A stretch of 64,000 nucleotides of DNA from Symbiodinium microadriaticum (taxonomy: Eukaryota; Sar; Dinophyceae; Suessiales; Symbiodiniaceae): contig LSRX01000058.1 of NCBI GenBank assembly GCA_001939145.1, forward strand, positions 1,227,283 through 1,291,282, in the 5' to 3' direction. Below the pieces are notes generated by a model that saw nothing but the letters and a program-made list of their open reading frames with translations, made no database searches and had not been told where the DNA came from. Each line of letters opens with the position of its first letter. The first letter of the stretch is position 1. The translations under genes were made by a program, and so were the position numbers. Positions 20,397 through 32,591 of the stretch are shown here, piece after piece.

Positions 20397-22559
20397 TTAG
20401 ATCTCGAGTTGTCCGGATTCAGAGGGCTCTACGGGCAACTTCTCCTGTGGGCCGGAGCTGTTCCTTCGCGCCCGGTCCACCAAATGCACCCAGCGTCTCA
20501 GCGAGGACCAGAAGACAACACGCACAAGGCTTGGGCCTAGGAGAGGAGCTCTTGAAATCCTCGCAGGCCCCAGAAATGAGAGCATCAGGACTAGGGGACC
20601 GATCACGAGGATCTGCACGAGGTAGTAGAGAAGATTGGTTGTCAGTCCCGCCATGTAGATGGGCAGAAGAAGTATCCAGAAAAGTTGGAGCCGAGCTGCA
20701 AAGGCTCTCCAGGCTGGACCAACTGTCACAAGCAAGGCAATGCCTGCCAAAGCCTCCAAGACCGACAGCACAATCAACAGCACCACCAGCCAGTAGTTGG
20801 AGTCATCCACTTCTGGTAGCTCTTGGCCGTAGGCGAGGAGCAAAAGCTCCTCGAAAATCCCCAGAAGGCAGTGAAGCTAGAGACAACTGTGGCTCGATTC
20901 CAGTGCGAAGCATCACCCAAAGGGCCGGTGCGCTCCACGGTTCTGCGCAGCTCGCGGGTGGAGACGTTCATGGCACGTAAGGCTCCCACTGCAAACTCGA
21001 TCTCGCGCACAAGGACTCCGCTGCCACGGATCTCTTCCCAAATTGCATCCGCATCGCTACTAGAAGAACATTGAGCATTCTGACAAGTTGTGAAGCCACG
21101 ACGGAGCTCCTCGCTCTGTTTGGATGCCTGTAGACAGTTATGCCGATCCACTTCAAGCGCAGTGACGAGGCTCAAGTTAAGCAAGAAGTCTTGCACGGCA
21201 TAGATGCCGAAGGTCCCGAACGAAATCCCCACAGCAAACCTCAGCCCAGCAAACATCGCGGTACAAGCGACTGTAGCTTCGTGAATTGCTGAAAGTCGGC
21301 GGCCACGTGATCCCAGCAGGCCCAACGACAGAATGAGGAAAACCGCGAAGGCAATCTGACTTGGAACGTCCAGGGCATCAAGGAGCTCTGGCAGCAAGAG
21401 GCCGGTTGACGCCGAGGCCAGGTAGATGCATGCGACACGAAAATTCTGAGTCCTCGCCATTGGATGCAAAGACCTTGCCGTAACGATTGGCTTGTCCAAC
21501 TTGTAGGCTACGAACGCCTCATACACACACCTTGGCTGACTTCTGGTCCGAATCCCAATTTGAGCTGGCATCCTTGTCCTAAACACTATACCATTTTGAA
21601 ACCATTTTGGTTACCACAAGCGAGCCAAGATACCATAGCCGAGAGTAAATGCTAGCCTTTGCGTTCGACACAACCAGCATGCTCGACGCGCACTTCAGAG
21701 CTTGCGCGAAAGGCGACGACTCAGGCCGTGCAATCAAGTGTGAAATATCAAGGTTCTGTGGATTGGATAGGAAGCAAACATATGCACCTGTTGCATGCAG
21801 CGGCCAGCAGTGAATAGCTTTGTCCACGAACTCATATATCCCTTCAGCCCAGCCATGCGTGATGAACAAATTGCACTGCAGGCCGTCTGGATGCTTCATC
21901 AAAGCCCAACTTACGTTCCCTGCCGCCGCCGTGACAGGCTTGATGTACTGCTCGTTCACCGTATACATGGATGGCCCAATTTTCAAGTCTGATGGATCGA
22001 AGCCGTCCCTCTCAGTCGGCTTAATGCGGCCGTCCTTGACAGCGTGCATCACGAGTCGCTTGAATTGTTTCAGGTCGTCCAAGCTTACACACCACTTGCT
22101 CATGCTGACAGTATCATGGAGCTGTTTTCCGTCGAGAACCTCCGGCGAGGTTTCAAGCTTCGCATCGTTCACTGTCTTTTTGGGCAGCCGCGGCCGCGAG
22201 CAGGTAATGATAGCGGTGCTTAGCAAAATGCCCACAACGGAGGTGGAAAACACAACCCAGACAGCTGCCATGATCGCCTCCTGTTCTTGGCCGCAATCAG
22301 ATACCCATCCACCGTCATTCGGGCAGCAGTCGAAGGCCACCCATGGAGTCGAGCCGCCCACCACACTTTTCAATGGTCGCAACACCTTGGCCTTGTAGCC
22401 GCCGGAGCAGGAACAAGCCTCGATGTAGCTGGTCCTTCTACAGAACGGTGCAGGGTCGCTGCAGTGATTCACACTGTACTCTCCTTCGCAGCCTTTGCCC
22501 ACAGCTGCAGGAAGCAAAGAGAGCAGAGCAAGCACCTGGAACTGCTGCAACATTTGCAA
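20397..22559 (-). CDS. Signal-peptide, multi-pass membrane protein with TIR-like cytoplasmic segment
   Basis: Starts at the ATG at 22559. The N-terminus is a signal peptide (residues ~1-21, VLALLSLLPAAVG), then a Cys-rich ectodomain with about twelve cysteines. A membrane helix (~residues 97-120, VVFSTSVVGILLSTAII) and a cytoplasmic part follow, with CNLFITHGWAEGIYEFVDKA, FLSNPQNLDIS and SSMLVVSNAKASIYSRLW. This part resembles a widespread dinoflagellate domain with TIR-like order, from memory only. A GT-AG intron at 21633-21531 joins SIYSRLW to CVYEAFVAYKLDKP. The second exon holds several helices (e.g. AFAVFLILSLGLLG). Near 20857 the frame shifts by one base in a T-run before FEELLLLAYGQELPEVDD; with one more T it would read through. 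The C-terminal 140 residues add three to four helices. The protein may be a receptor or channel at the cell surface. Function unknown. Confidence 0.65.
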
Positions 22560-23480
22560 TTAACAGTGACCACAGTGTCAATTTCCGATTTTCAACGGGA
22601 CTCTACCCCAATTGAATCTGCTGAGAAAAAACGGCCGTTCCGAGACAGAGTAAATGCCCCAAGACCCCTTTTGCGAATTTCAAGTCGAAGTTCTCGCGAC
22701 AGCTGTTGCTGGAGTCTGAGTCTTTCATGAAAAGAAAGAAGGCTGCAGGGATTGATCTACCCTGGAAGGACCTGGAAGCCGGGGCTCGCGCTCCAGGTGC
22801 TTGTTGATCTGCTCCAGGGCCTGGAGATAGTTCCTCCCAAAAAAGCAACAACATGCCACAACTTCTTTGTCCTGCGCTTGCTCTGCACTCGCTTGCGCTC
22901 CAATTCTCGCTGCTTTTCTCCAGCTCGTGAAACCGTCTACCACACCACCACTCGGACTGCGGCCCCTATGAATGCAAAGCACCTGGCAGAGCGGCATTGG
23001 CACAGGCTCCAGGACTCTACGCCCGCCGCGCGATTTGGCTTTCTGCAAAGGGCTATGGCAGCTGCAGTGCTTGCTTATGCTGGCTTGGTTTCATCTTCGA
23101 GTTGGGTGATCTGCTCGCTGGTCTGCAGTCGGCACTAAAACACTCGTCCCTTAGAGGACAGGTCTCGTCATGCTAAAAGGGTGAAACGCGATGACGCAAG
23201 TTTAGCCACGGTTTAGCCAAAGCCGCTGGCCAGGATCCTCGGACCAGAAACACAAGGAAAGTGTAAAGACGCTCAACAACGCTCAAGGGCGGCATCCCTG
23301 TGCAGGCAGCTGTCGTCTTCTCCATCGGTAGCCGCGGCATCGGCATGTGCATCTTCGTGAAGTTGGCGCGAGGCCCCTCGTCGAGCTTCCTAGGACTAGG
23401 AACGCGTCGCGAGGCTTCTCAGCGGAGCTCGGTGCCAAGTCGCGTGATGCAGAGCTTGGTCTTGGATCGCATGTCACGCG
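22560..23480. other. No supported gene
   Basis: Several short frames on both strands, none with a recognisable feature. It probably includes the promoter region of the minus-strand membrane protein gene. No TATA-like or other promoter element could be identified with confidence. Confidence 0.4.
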
Positions 23481-23488
23481 TGTCGTGA

Positions 23489-24004
23489 TTGAAACCTGAG
23501 CATTTGCAGCCAGGGCAGCGGCTGTCTCTGCTCGAAGCGACCATAAAGGAGGCAGCTGAGGCCAGCTCCCACGCTGGGCGCGCTCCGGTTCTTGTGCAGC
23601 ACCTGCTTGCCGAAGCAGCTGCGCGCCGCGTCGTATTTCGAGATGACATCATCCGGCCTCTTCCAGAGGAAAAAACAGGCGAACCAAGCGGCCCCCAAGA
23701 CTCAAACTCGCGCTTCAAGCTGGTGCCAAGGGCCAAGGGGCTTGGCTTCTCGGCCAAACTTCGGCTGCTTGGAGAAAGAGTACGTCGAATGGTTGCGACG
23801 CCGGCTCAGATGCTGAGGGCCAATCGAGGAATCCTGGAATCAACTGAGCAAAGCGTCTTTAGTCCCTCGGGCAGTTGGAGTTGGGCCCAACTCTCAGCTC
23901 CTTTCGCTCGAAGGTACCGGGTCCAACCTGGCAAAAAGAAGAACTTCCCAGGGCCCCCAGGAAAACCCGACACAAGCCGAGCCGCCTCGGGTGGGTTGTT
24001 GTAG
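23489..24004 (+). CDS. Uncharacterised ORF or exon
   Basis: A 171-codon frame. Its first ~90 residues have balanced composition (LLEATIKEAAEASSHAGR, VLVQHLLAEAAARRVVFR); the last part becomes Pro/Gly-rich and is probably intronic. No family recognised. It could be one exon of a longer gene. Confidence 0.25.
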   Translation: MKPEHLQPGQRLSLLEATIKEAAEASSHAGRAPVLVQHLLAEAAARRVVFRDDIIRPLPEEKTGEPSGPQDSNSRFKLVPRAKGLGFSAKLRLLGERVRRMVATPAQMLRANRGILESTEQSVFSPSGSWSWAQLSAPFARRYRVQPGKKKNFPGPPGKPDTSRAASGGLL

Positions 24005-24894
24005 ACCCCTGGCCAAACAAGCTTGGTCTTGTGGGCCTCGAGACGGCCGCACAGCCAGCCTGGCCTCCCTTTGTCGCTTTCACGCTGGCAGCCGCTGGGC
24101 TCGGCACGAATGGAAACGCCGCCGCCATTCGCGGCTTCGTGGACTCGAACTTTGGACCAAACCTAGGTCTTGCAAGGCAACAGAACCCAGAACACGGGGC
24201 TGGGCAAAGAAGGGCAGCAGTCCTTTCTTTGTTCGAGGGGCTGATCGCCCACTGCGGCGGGTCCCGGCGAGGATCTGCCGAAGAAGGCGGCCTTGTGGGT
24301 CTTCAGAAGGGTGGACTCCTTCAGGCTGAAGCGGGGCTCCTCGAAGAGAGCAGCAAGCAGAGCAGCATGGGAAATTGGGGGCTCTTAGGGGGATGAGTGA
24401 TATACCAGCGATACCTCCCCCGGCTCTGATCCCTTCATGACTGCGGCCGAAGGCGCCGTGCCAATGACAATCTTCGGCTCCCGCTTATACTTGAACTGCT
24501 GACCGTCCGGCAGCAGGTTCATAGCATCGTTGGTGGGGATGCCTAAAAAAGTAGGATAAGCGCCAGATGGAATGGGCTGCGTGTGGACTGGCTCTCTGCT
24601 CTCTCTTTACCCAGACCAGTCCAGACTCATCAGCTTTCAGAACGCCAAGTAATTAAGAGTCATTCCCGGATCTTGAGCCTCCTTCGCTCTTCCTTCCTTC
24701 CGCCTTCGAGCAGGTCTCGGGCTCTCTTTGCCTTTTGCCAAGGACTCTAAACCTTCAAACCGTCACTTCCCCGGTATTCGGGGTTTTTTAAGGGGGTGGA
24801 CTGCGCTGCGTGTTGACAAGTGATTTTCAGCATGAAGCTCCAGATCGAGCGTCTCAAAATGGAGTGCGTATGAAAGCGCATGTAGGTGTACGCA

Positions 24895-25085
24895 ACTGCA
24901 TGTGATTGTAATATACTTTGGTGTATTTGTATGTACTTGCATGTACTTGTCTGGGTCTGTAAGTATGTATGCATGTATGTATTCATGCATGTATGCATGC
25001 ATGGATGTCTGCTTATTCATGTCTGCATGCATGTATGTAACGTATGTACGTAAGTATGTATGTATGTCTGTATGTATGTGCATAA
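24895..25085 (+). repeat. (ATGT)n microsatellite
   Basis: Degenerate TGTATGTATGCATG units over about 190 bp, giving false Met/Cys/Tyr frames. Confidence 0.9.
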
Positions 25086-25113
25086 TCCCGCTCCCACTTT
25101 CTCTCGCTGCCAG

Positions 25114-25697
25114 GGCACTTTCCGGATCCACCTTCTGAGCCGTGAAATCCGACCTACCCCCATAGCCGAGGCCAGTCGTCGTTGCCCTGCAGTCACAAAT
25201 CTACATGTGCGGCGTGCAGCCGAAGACAGGGAAACTTTGCCAAGCAGCAGATTCGTATCTAGCGTGGACGGCAAGTTCACCGTGTCCACTTTCGGTGACT
25301 CTCGCCCCAAGCGGTTTGGCTTGATATGGTGCTCCGTAATGAACACATTCCTGGACAGCTGGCCAAGCAAAGCCACTCGCCGAGCGGGTGAGCGGTCACA
25401 GCGATACTGAAAAGCGAAGCGAAACCCCAACTTGCTCCACAGCGGCGCCCTAACCTTTGTTCCTCAGATGTTGACACCGAGCAGCTGCCGTGCATCTCGG
25501 CTGACGCACGAGATGGAGTGGTGAGGTGCAGACAAGCGCTGGCTTTGCGCTTGGTGGCCGAGGGCGCTCAGCGAGAAACTGTCCTGGCCAAGGTGTTGCT
25601 TTGGGCGAGGCACATGCCCTCGCCTGTTCACAAGATGCTCAATGATTTCTCAAGCACGATGGTGAGGGCTTTGCGCCAAGGGTTGGGGCCTTATTGA
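25114..25697 (+). CDS. Last two exons of an unknown multi-exon gene
   Basis: A clear 3' splice site (tctctcgctgccag) precedes 25114. The exon 25114-25387 encodes GTFRIHLLSREIRPTPIAEA through WPSKATRRA. The GT-AG intron 25388-25467 is followed by the exon 25468-25697, which begins inside an Asp codon (DVDTEQLPCISADARDGVV) and ends LRQGLGPY with TGA. The join keeps the frame. The protein is soluble and mixed in charge; no family recognised. Upstream exons would lie beyond the ATGT repeat and were not identified. Confidence 0.5.
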
Positions 25698-25699
25698 CC

Positions 25700-27500
25700 T
25701 CTTGGCCTGGCCGCATGTCAAAGTGCCCCATAGCTTGGATCCCACAGGCAATCACTGCCCCCTCCGGGCCTTGTCAATGCTCGTCATGCCTGCAAGGGGT
25801 GCTGAGCAGAAGCTCCAGAGCCGTTCCGGCAGAAAGTTATGTAATTAGGCACAGCCTCTCAATTCTGAATGACACACAAGCCAACAACATCTCTGATTCC
25901 ATCCCTCAAACAACATGAGCTGCGAATCTTCGCTCGTAGTAGACGGCCTTGAAGAACCATTAGCATCAGCTGGAACTGAACGGTAGCTTCCGCTGAGGGC
26001 ATCCCCAGGCGCAATCACAACTGAAGCGAAGATGCGAACTTCTAACAACCCCAGCTTCGCCTTTTCTCTGTCCCCGATTGCCTTCCGAAACTTCTGCAAC
26101 GACCCCACGTTCAAAACCCCCCGGCCCCCACATCTGCGCCTTCCGGCAACCGGGCACCCTATGGGTCCGGCTACTGGTACGGCCGGGCAGATACGGCAGA
26201 GCCAAGTGTGGCAGCGGGAAACGGGAAACCGATGCATTCCACGAGCGGGGGGGGGGGAGGGGGAGGGCAGGGGTTGGGCAGCGAGGTGCAAAGCGTCTGA
26301 GAGTCCTGGAAAGCTTGACTCTCTCCCACAGATTCTTGGGCGAGTGGGCTCTCTCCACCTCGGATGAGACAGGCTTCACTTGCGCAGGCATGGCAACCGA
26401 AAGAAGCTTGCGGCCGGCTGGTTTGACTGAATGCTGATGTTGGCTTCCCCATAATCAACCTTGGACTTGGATGTTGGCCGTTTTCATGTAGAGGTAGTTC
26501 ACGCCCTCGTCTTCCAGAATGGTGGCATACCTCTCCCAGCTGAAACTACTCGTGCATCTGGATCCAACGGTGAATTCTATCAGGTCACTGGCTGTTTGCC
26601 AAAGGACATGCCGCCTTGTTGCAAAGCCCAGTCACCTCAGACAGCTCGCCACTTAATCGTGCTGGCAAGGCCAACAAAGGCCAGGCCCAGTAGACGAAAA
26701 AAGCTCAGAAAGAGAAACAAACAAAAAGCTTAAAGGATCCAACAGCTAGAAGCTCTGCATGTAGCGAGTCCGACTCAAGCCGAGCGGCGTTGTAGGGATT
26801 GCGACCTGAGCCCCCGTTTTCATACTCGCCCCTTTTTCAGACTGAGAGGCCGCTGGGCCGCTTGCAGAAATCCTGTTTTGGCTGCTTCCATCGCACCTGG
26901 CAAAGCTTCTTGTTCTTTGAGAGCGCAAAGGGGGAAAGGGGGGGAGCCCGTAGAGGGGGGACCCCTTTTTGTACACGCAGACCAAAGCAATCCGGTGCAG
27001 TGCCGCAGAGCAAAGCGGCTCCGCGTCACTTGGAAGCTGCTCTGCTGAGTGCCCAGACTCGAGACATTGCTCGCAAGGAAATCGGAAGCCACTACGCTTC
27101 TTCTTCGCCTACGAGGGCCTAAGACGGGGTCTGCAACACCCTTCCACGACTCGACTCGATCATTACACGCACTGGGCAACTCAAAAGGGACATTCACAGG
27201 CTTTCAAATCGGAACCACGGCAGGCTGCCGCGTGCCAACCGAAACATGGAATCCAGGGCTGCAGGGTTGATAAAACCACCGTTCGGCGGAGCAATCTGAC
27301 TCTGAGGAAAACAGAGGTGTTCTTGAGGCCATGTGCTGCTATAGGCCTTGCTTCAGACCCTGGTATCCCAGTCGCACATTTACGCCACTTGTACACAGTG
27401 CCGGACCATGGGCTACAAACCAAAAAAGAGTTGTATATAAGTGTTGTGATGAAACACAATACACCGCCCGGCGGAAAGTCGTGAGGCCAAACTGCTCTCA
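25700..27500. other. No clearly supported gene
   Basis: Both strands carry moderate frames, for example minus 25845-26291 and plus 26969-27484, but none has a recognisable motif or clean splice structure. A G12-type run with GGGGGAGGGGG lies at 26246-26265. The region may hold introns and 3' sequence of the minus-strand gene that follows. Confidence 0.35.
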
Positions 27501-27591
27501 GCCCTTGGTCTCGATCGCCACAGCCTCACGCAGTGAAGCTGATAGAAAATATAAGAACCAAGAGCTCTCTGGTGGGCGAAAAGGGTGCGGC

Positions 27592-29300
27592 CTCACCGGT
27601 GCTTGGGTTGGTGATCTGCAGCGGTGTGGATGGCTTCCGCCTAAAAATCCAAAGGGCAGGATGCCAGGACCCAAGGGCCTGGGAAAATTCCTGGGGCAAG
27701 CACGGGACGAAGTTCATGCCCATGGTGTCGATGGGCTTCCCACCTCACATCCGCTGACTTCTCGGCTCAGCGACTCGTGTTTGGATTTTTGCAAGGCGGC
27801 TGTTTGGATCCACGATCTGCAGAAGCCGCGGCTTTGCGGGAGTGAAGTCCGGCCTGTGCAGAGGCATGTGCGGCATGTCCCTTCCCTGTTGCTGCCCATC
27901 TGCTGCTCTGCCATGTGTACTTGAGGTCAGCACACAGTGGCGGCCGGATCGGCTGGAGCCGCGCCATCAGTCGCCGCAGCGGCCGCAGCCGGCGCGGCTG
28001 CCGCCGGCGCTTCCACCGGTGCCGGAGCGACCTGACCACTGCGAGCCCTGCGCAAGGAAGCCGTGGACTGTGGAGTGGAGTGGCACCTCGGGTGCCTGCT
28101 CAGGCACCTGGCGTTGGCAGACGTTACAGCATGAACTTCGGCTCGCGACTTCTGCACTGGAAAGCCGTCGGATGCACGGCCGGGGCAGCAGGGACGGCAG
28201 CGTAGGCAGGCGCCCCTCCGAAGCGGAGAATGATTGATTGCATCAGGAGGGTAATCTCTTCGACGCGCCTTCTGCCACGGCATCCTTCCCCTTGCCTTCC
28301 TTGCCCTCCTTGCCCTCCTTGCCCTTGCCATCCTTGCCTCAGCGCTAAATGCACTGACAAGGCTCTTCTTCAGACAAGCTCGGCCCCTGACCGGCAGCCT
28401 TCCCCTTAGAAGCCGTGGACGAATCCGCAAAACATCTCAAACAAGGGCACACGAAACAAAAAAGCTGCCTTGCCGAACTTGCCACCCTTGGGATCTCCAT
28501 ACCTGAGTTTGGCAGACTGCAATCTGCACAGCACTGTGCAGAGCGGAGAAAGAGCAGGACATTTGCATCAGCTGCTGGTGCTGCGCGGCCTGCGGAACTC
28601 CGAACTCAGTCTGTGGTCCAGACGGCTTTCACACGCTCAAGCGTCCGCCTGCTGAAGCTGCTGTTGGTATGCGGCATAGGCCTGAGCACTCAGCCAACGT
28701 TTTTACCATCCACACATTCTCGGCCCAGCTTCCGAGCTCGCTGCCGCCTGCTGCGCCACGAACCTCAGCGCAAATTGAGGCATCGCCTGTCTGGGTGCCC
28801 GGAAGGGGGAGCGCCCTTGCTTGCCCCCCTGCTATCGCCAGAGCTAAGCTTACGGCTGCTGATGCAGATACGGGTTCACTGCCTGCCCAAAAGAAGTCTG
28901 AGCCTTTCCCCTCGCCTGCAGCCCTGCTCTCAGGCTGCCACAGGGTTGCTCATCATGTTGCACATCGCCTCACAGGAGCAGCAGCAGGCAGGACACCGCT
29001 GGTCAACACGGCTTCCGAGGCCGTAGCATTATAGTACGGGTTGCCCGGAGGCGGAGCATGTGCATGCGGCGGCGCCTGGCAACGTATAGCAGCAATCTAG
29101 CAGCATCTAGCAGTGTGCAGAGCGCGTTGGCTGCCCACCTGTGGAACCGCATGCGCATGAGGCGGAACCTGAGACCCAAACAACCGGGTTGACAGCGCTT
29201 GGAGACCGTCAACCATGGAGGCAGGCCTGCGGCATCCCCGGGATCTGGGGCGGCGGAGGAGGAACTCGCATGCCAGGACCTGTCAGGTTGCCGGAGCTCC
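27592..29300 (-). CDS. Pro/Gln-rich multi-exon gene, copy A (possibly translation-factor-like)
   Basis: Separate minus-strand exons are visible. ~29290-29215 gives GPGMRVPPPPPQIPGMPQ. ~29090-28985 gives PPPGNPYYNATASEAV. ~28690-28650 gives AYAAYQQQLQQ. ~28030-27925 gives an Ala/Pro run (VEAPAAAAPAAAAAATDGA). ~27745-27690 gives KPIDTMGMNF. 27640-27592 is a 49-nt exon with KPSTPLQITNPSTGE, preceded by tttttag and followed by GC (a GC-AG intron). The ITNP.TGE box and Pro/Gln-rich N-terminus are reminiscent of eIF4G-type scaffold proteins, but no MIF4G domain is visible, so the identity is a guess. A paralogous exon set lies at 34382-36492. Exact exon limits are uncertain. Confidence 0.4.
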
Positions 29301-29380
29301 CGCGCGACTTTCCAGTTCACTGTGACTGGGGTCGGAACCCAGAAGAGGGTGCGCCTGCAAAACGGAGTAGCAGCTAGCAG

Positions 29381-29421
29381 CGGCAGAGCTGCAGAGCTGC
29401 AGAGCTGCAGAGCTGCAGAGC
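29381..29421 (+). repeat. Short tandem repeat GCAGAGCT-type
   Basis: About four to five copies of CTGCAGAG in a row. Confidence 0.85.
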
Positions 29422-30243
29422 AGGAGAACTGGAGGCCTGCCCGAGCTGGGCCGTAAGCGGGGCTGAGGCAGGTGCCTTCAGAGCGCTAGACCACAAAAAG
29501 CGCGACGAACGCTGAAAAGGGACGTGGGTTTGGAACATGACCCGCAAAGAGAGAGGCGCCTGGGAAGCCGGGGCCGTCTCAGCCTGGAGCACGCGAGGCG
29601 ACGAGGACGACACCAAGGCGAGGACACCAAAGAATCCCCCGTTTTTGCCGAAGTGCTGCCGGCGACTTCAAAGCCTCCAAAGGCTCTCTCCAGGCTTGAG
29701 GCCGAAAACAGGGAATCCCCCAACTGAAAGCAAAAGCTCCGCCGCGAGAGCGGCCTCCTGGTAGAGCTGGTCGAAGCGCTCCGCGATGTCCTCCACCGTC
29801 AGCGGGGAGTCCTAGCCAGGCTCACAGAGGCTCACGCGGCTCTCGGAGGCTCACGCGGCGCCACGGGCCCAGCGCAGCCGCCTTCTCCTGCTGGTGGCCC
29901 CAGGCAACGAAGATTTCTGTGACGACCTCTCGTTGCGAGACCCAGACGAGCAAGGATGTTGGCCGTTCGCGCCGTCCCGCCTCTCGCTTCGTCTGCTTGT
30001 CGGTGTGCCGCTTCAGCTGCACTTTGACCTAAAAAACGAGCTCTCGAGCAGCTACGGAACTGCGAGGAGCCGCTTGTTTCGGCTTCCGACGTCGCCGATG
30101 TCCATCTGGACGCGGCCCGCAGCGTTCCGGCCGAACCTGACGGTTCTGGTCACGGGCCGCATTCCGCACCCTCCCGCTCTAGCCGCCTCTGCTCAGCAAA
30201 GTTCATGATGGCCTGCACTGAGGGAAGGGTGTCATGCCTAGCT

Positions 30244-30525
30244 TCAGGCTTCCGACCTAGAACGCGCGACCAACATTGCCTCCCGCATGCTGGCGGACTG
30301 CATGGACACCACGGCACAGCCCATGCTGCTGTGCTTGTGCACCTTCGAAGCCCACAGGCTCACGCTACCGCTGAAAGTGATGTTGGGCAAGGCCTGGCAA
30401 ATCTCGCCCTTCGTTTCGATGGGCTGTTTCGCCCCGGAGTCTGGGCTGCGCTTCACCCTTTCAATCTTGCCCTTGCCGCCCTGGCAGCACACTGTTTGCG
30501 GCCAGCCGAGAAGCTCCTTATGCAT
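30244..30525 (-). CDS. Possible exon inside the duplicated segment
   Basis: A 93-codon frame containing QPIETKGEICQALPNITF and SGSVSLWASKVHKHSSMG has protein-like composition. The second copy at 37719-38000 encodes the same frame. An alternative is an exon on the plus strand of the same interval. No family recognised. Confidence 0.25.
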   Translation of the reverse strand: MHKELLGWPQTVCCQGGKGKIERVKRSPDSGAKQPIETKGEICQALPNITFSGSVSLWASKVHKHSSMGCAVVSMQSASMREAMLVARSRSEA

Positions 30526-31129
30526 CTGAAGGCCGCCTTCGCCATTTCGGCTTCCACCTCCGCCACGGTCTTCGGGCTGGGCCTCATGTGCTCATGTGCT
30601 CAGTGTCACATCAGATGCAACTCAAAAGCATAGACTGTGCCCAACCAGAAGGCTCGGGTGCAAACGTAGCATCGGCTTTCCTGGAAGTACTTGGCTCTAT
30701 GGCATGCAGCTGATATGCAGCAATGGCCACAACCGCAAGAACGACGCATGCCTGCTTCCTTCGCCTTTGCCTTCGCCCCCTTTCGCGAAGCCTGGCACGG
30801 CGTGCTGCTCACAAGCGGGATGCAAAGATAGATCGGATGTCCGCGGCACCTTTACCTCCCTTCTTGCCTTTCGAGTCCTGCAGATTCCAGCTTCGCAACG
30901 TTGACTCTTTGAAGGCGACATCTCCAACATGCCGGAGATTTCACGTATTCGTTAATGGATTTAATGGGTTACTGGGGCCCGCTTTAAAATTGGATTTCGG
31001 GTCCGCAACCTCTATGTCCAGAAATTCGTGTAGAATGAGTTTGCAATTCGGTCAATTTTTCTGCACGAACAGCCCCACCCTCTCCGCTTGCCCCCAGATA
31101 TCCCCCCTTCAGTGGAAGGATATGGGGTG

Positions 31130-31720
31130 CAAGTTTGATCCCTGATGGATGATCCAAACCGATGCATCGAAATCCTAGGTGATTATGATAAGTGTAAAAG
31201 ATGTGGATATATCATAGAACAAAAACAATTAGGTTAGATAAACTAAGAAATGAAAACACAGAAAATACATAATACAAGCACGAGATGATTTTTAGAAGAA
31301 TTATACACAAGAATCCCATAGTAGATTTGCTATACCAATTCAATAAACTTATAAAAAAGAGAGCAGACATTAAACCAGATAAACGACAAAAGCAGTTAGA
31401 TTTCGTAAGATACCACGGCCATAACAATTCTAATGAAAATAATTAGAGTAATATTGAAATAATAAAACGCATAGCCAATAGCATAAAATACCCTGGATTC
31501 TTGAAAATAGCAGGAAAATAGGAAATCGGATTCACGGGGGATGCAAATAAAGAAATGGGTAACAAAATATAACATAACAGTTGATGAAATTAGAGACTAC
31601 ATAAAACGTTTACGAAAATACAGTTTAAAAAGTATACAATGAAAATTATATTAACAACATGGCTTAAAGAAAGCCAAATTCGAAAACATGGCAAAACAAA
31701 GAACTCACGTAGCATTATCC
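31130..31720 (+). other. AT-rich island with degraded coding capacity, copy 1
   Basis: A sharp switch from GC-rich flanks to about 70% A+T. Plus-strand frames carry protein-like pieces broken by stops: MDDPNRCIEILGDYDKCKRC (half of a zinc ribbon, 31145 on), IIHKNPIVDLLYQFNKLIKK, EIIKRIANSIKYPGFLKIAG and YNITVDEIRDYIKRLRKYS. Composition and Lys/Ile-rich content differ from all neighbours. Candidates are a remnant of an AT-rich DNA virus or transfer from an organelle or bacterium. No product can be named. Confidence 0.6.
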
Positions 31721-32591
31721 CGCTTCTCAAGCGGTCAAGTGGCTCAAGTGGCGCCTTTGAATTCGCGCTTGCCGATGCGACAGGGGCACGGTGCAGTCCT
31801 CGGACTTTCCCTTTCCTTTACCCTTGCTCCTCTCGTCGCCTGGGAGGAAGCGAAGACTCTCTCCAGCACCGCAGAAGTTGCTAAGAGAGCCCGGCCGTCG
31901 TCTTTGTCTTTGAAGTCTCCTTTGCCCTGGAGTCCCGGCCGGGGTCACCGGTCCCTAGCCCCGCGCTGGCAGCAAGAAGACCCAGCCTTCTTCCCAGAGT
32001 CTTTGGACTTGCCCTTCTCCTGTCGCGTCTGCCGTGCATGAGCCCGCCGCCCGTCACTGCAATCTCCGCACCTTGCCCTTGCCCTCCTTTGCCTCTCCCT
32101 GTCACAGCAACTTCGTGATAGTATTCCCACACACGTTGCCTGTGCCTTGCTGGGCTTCGTGTCCCAGCCCTGATGCAGGAAACGTTCTCGCAGTCACATG
32201 TCGGCTCAAAGCACTTCGAGGTGGGGCTCCCACCCAGTCGTTCCAGCTCCACCAGTCGGAGTCTGAGTGAACAAGCTGCCGACCTCCTCCCTGCTCCCCA
32301 CCCCCCCTTTCGCTAAGGCGTCCGCAGCTGTCGGCCGTCCAGGTCCAACCTCCGAGAGCTGGGATGCGACATGACGGGATATCGCGATATTGATGTGCGC
32401 GAGTATGGGAGGTGCGGGCAGACAGACCAAGGCCCACACTCCAGTCCTCCTCCTCAGCTCTGGCTGACTTGCCTGCTCAAGATCCCCGAGAAGCACTCCG
32501 AGTGCCCCAGAGTCCTCTACCGCGGCCCTCTCCCCTGCCTCCCTTCCGCTTCCCCTCGCCCTTTCGATCGCCCTTGCCCTGAGTCTGTGAA

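Larger units (their letters stand above)
29741..32591 (+). repeat. 2851-bp direct duplication, copy 1
   Basis: Identical to 37216-40066 at a constant offset of 7475 bp, with about seven substitutions and no net indel. The left edge begins GCCGCGAGAGCGGCC; the right edge ends GAGTCTGTGAA. Content: GC-rich sequence without a certain gene, the AT-rich island (31130-31720), and GC-rich sequence again. Confidence 0.95.

Noticed and set aside
27440..27485. Small-subunit rRNA 3' motif (ACACCGCCCG)
   Set aside because: Only about ten bases match, and the flanks show no other rRNA sequence.
29741..32591. LTR retrotransposon with the 2851-bp copies as LTRs
   Set aside because: The 4.6 kb between the copies lacks gag, protease, RT or integrase motifs, and the copy edges have no TG...CA ends or flanking duplications.
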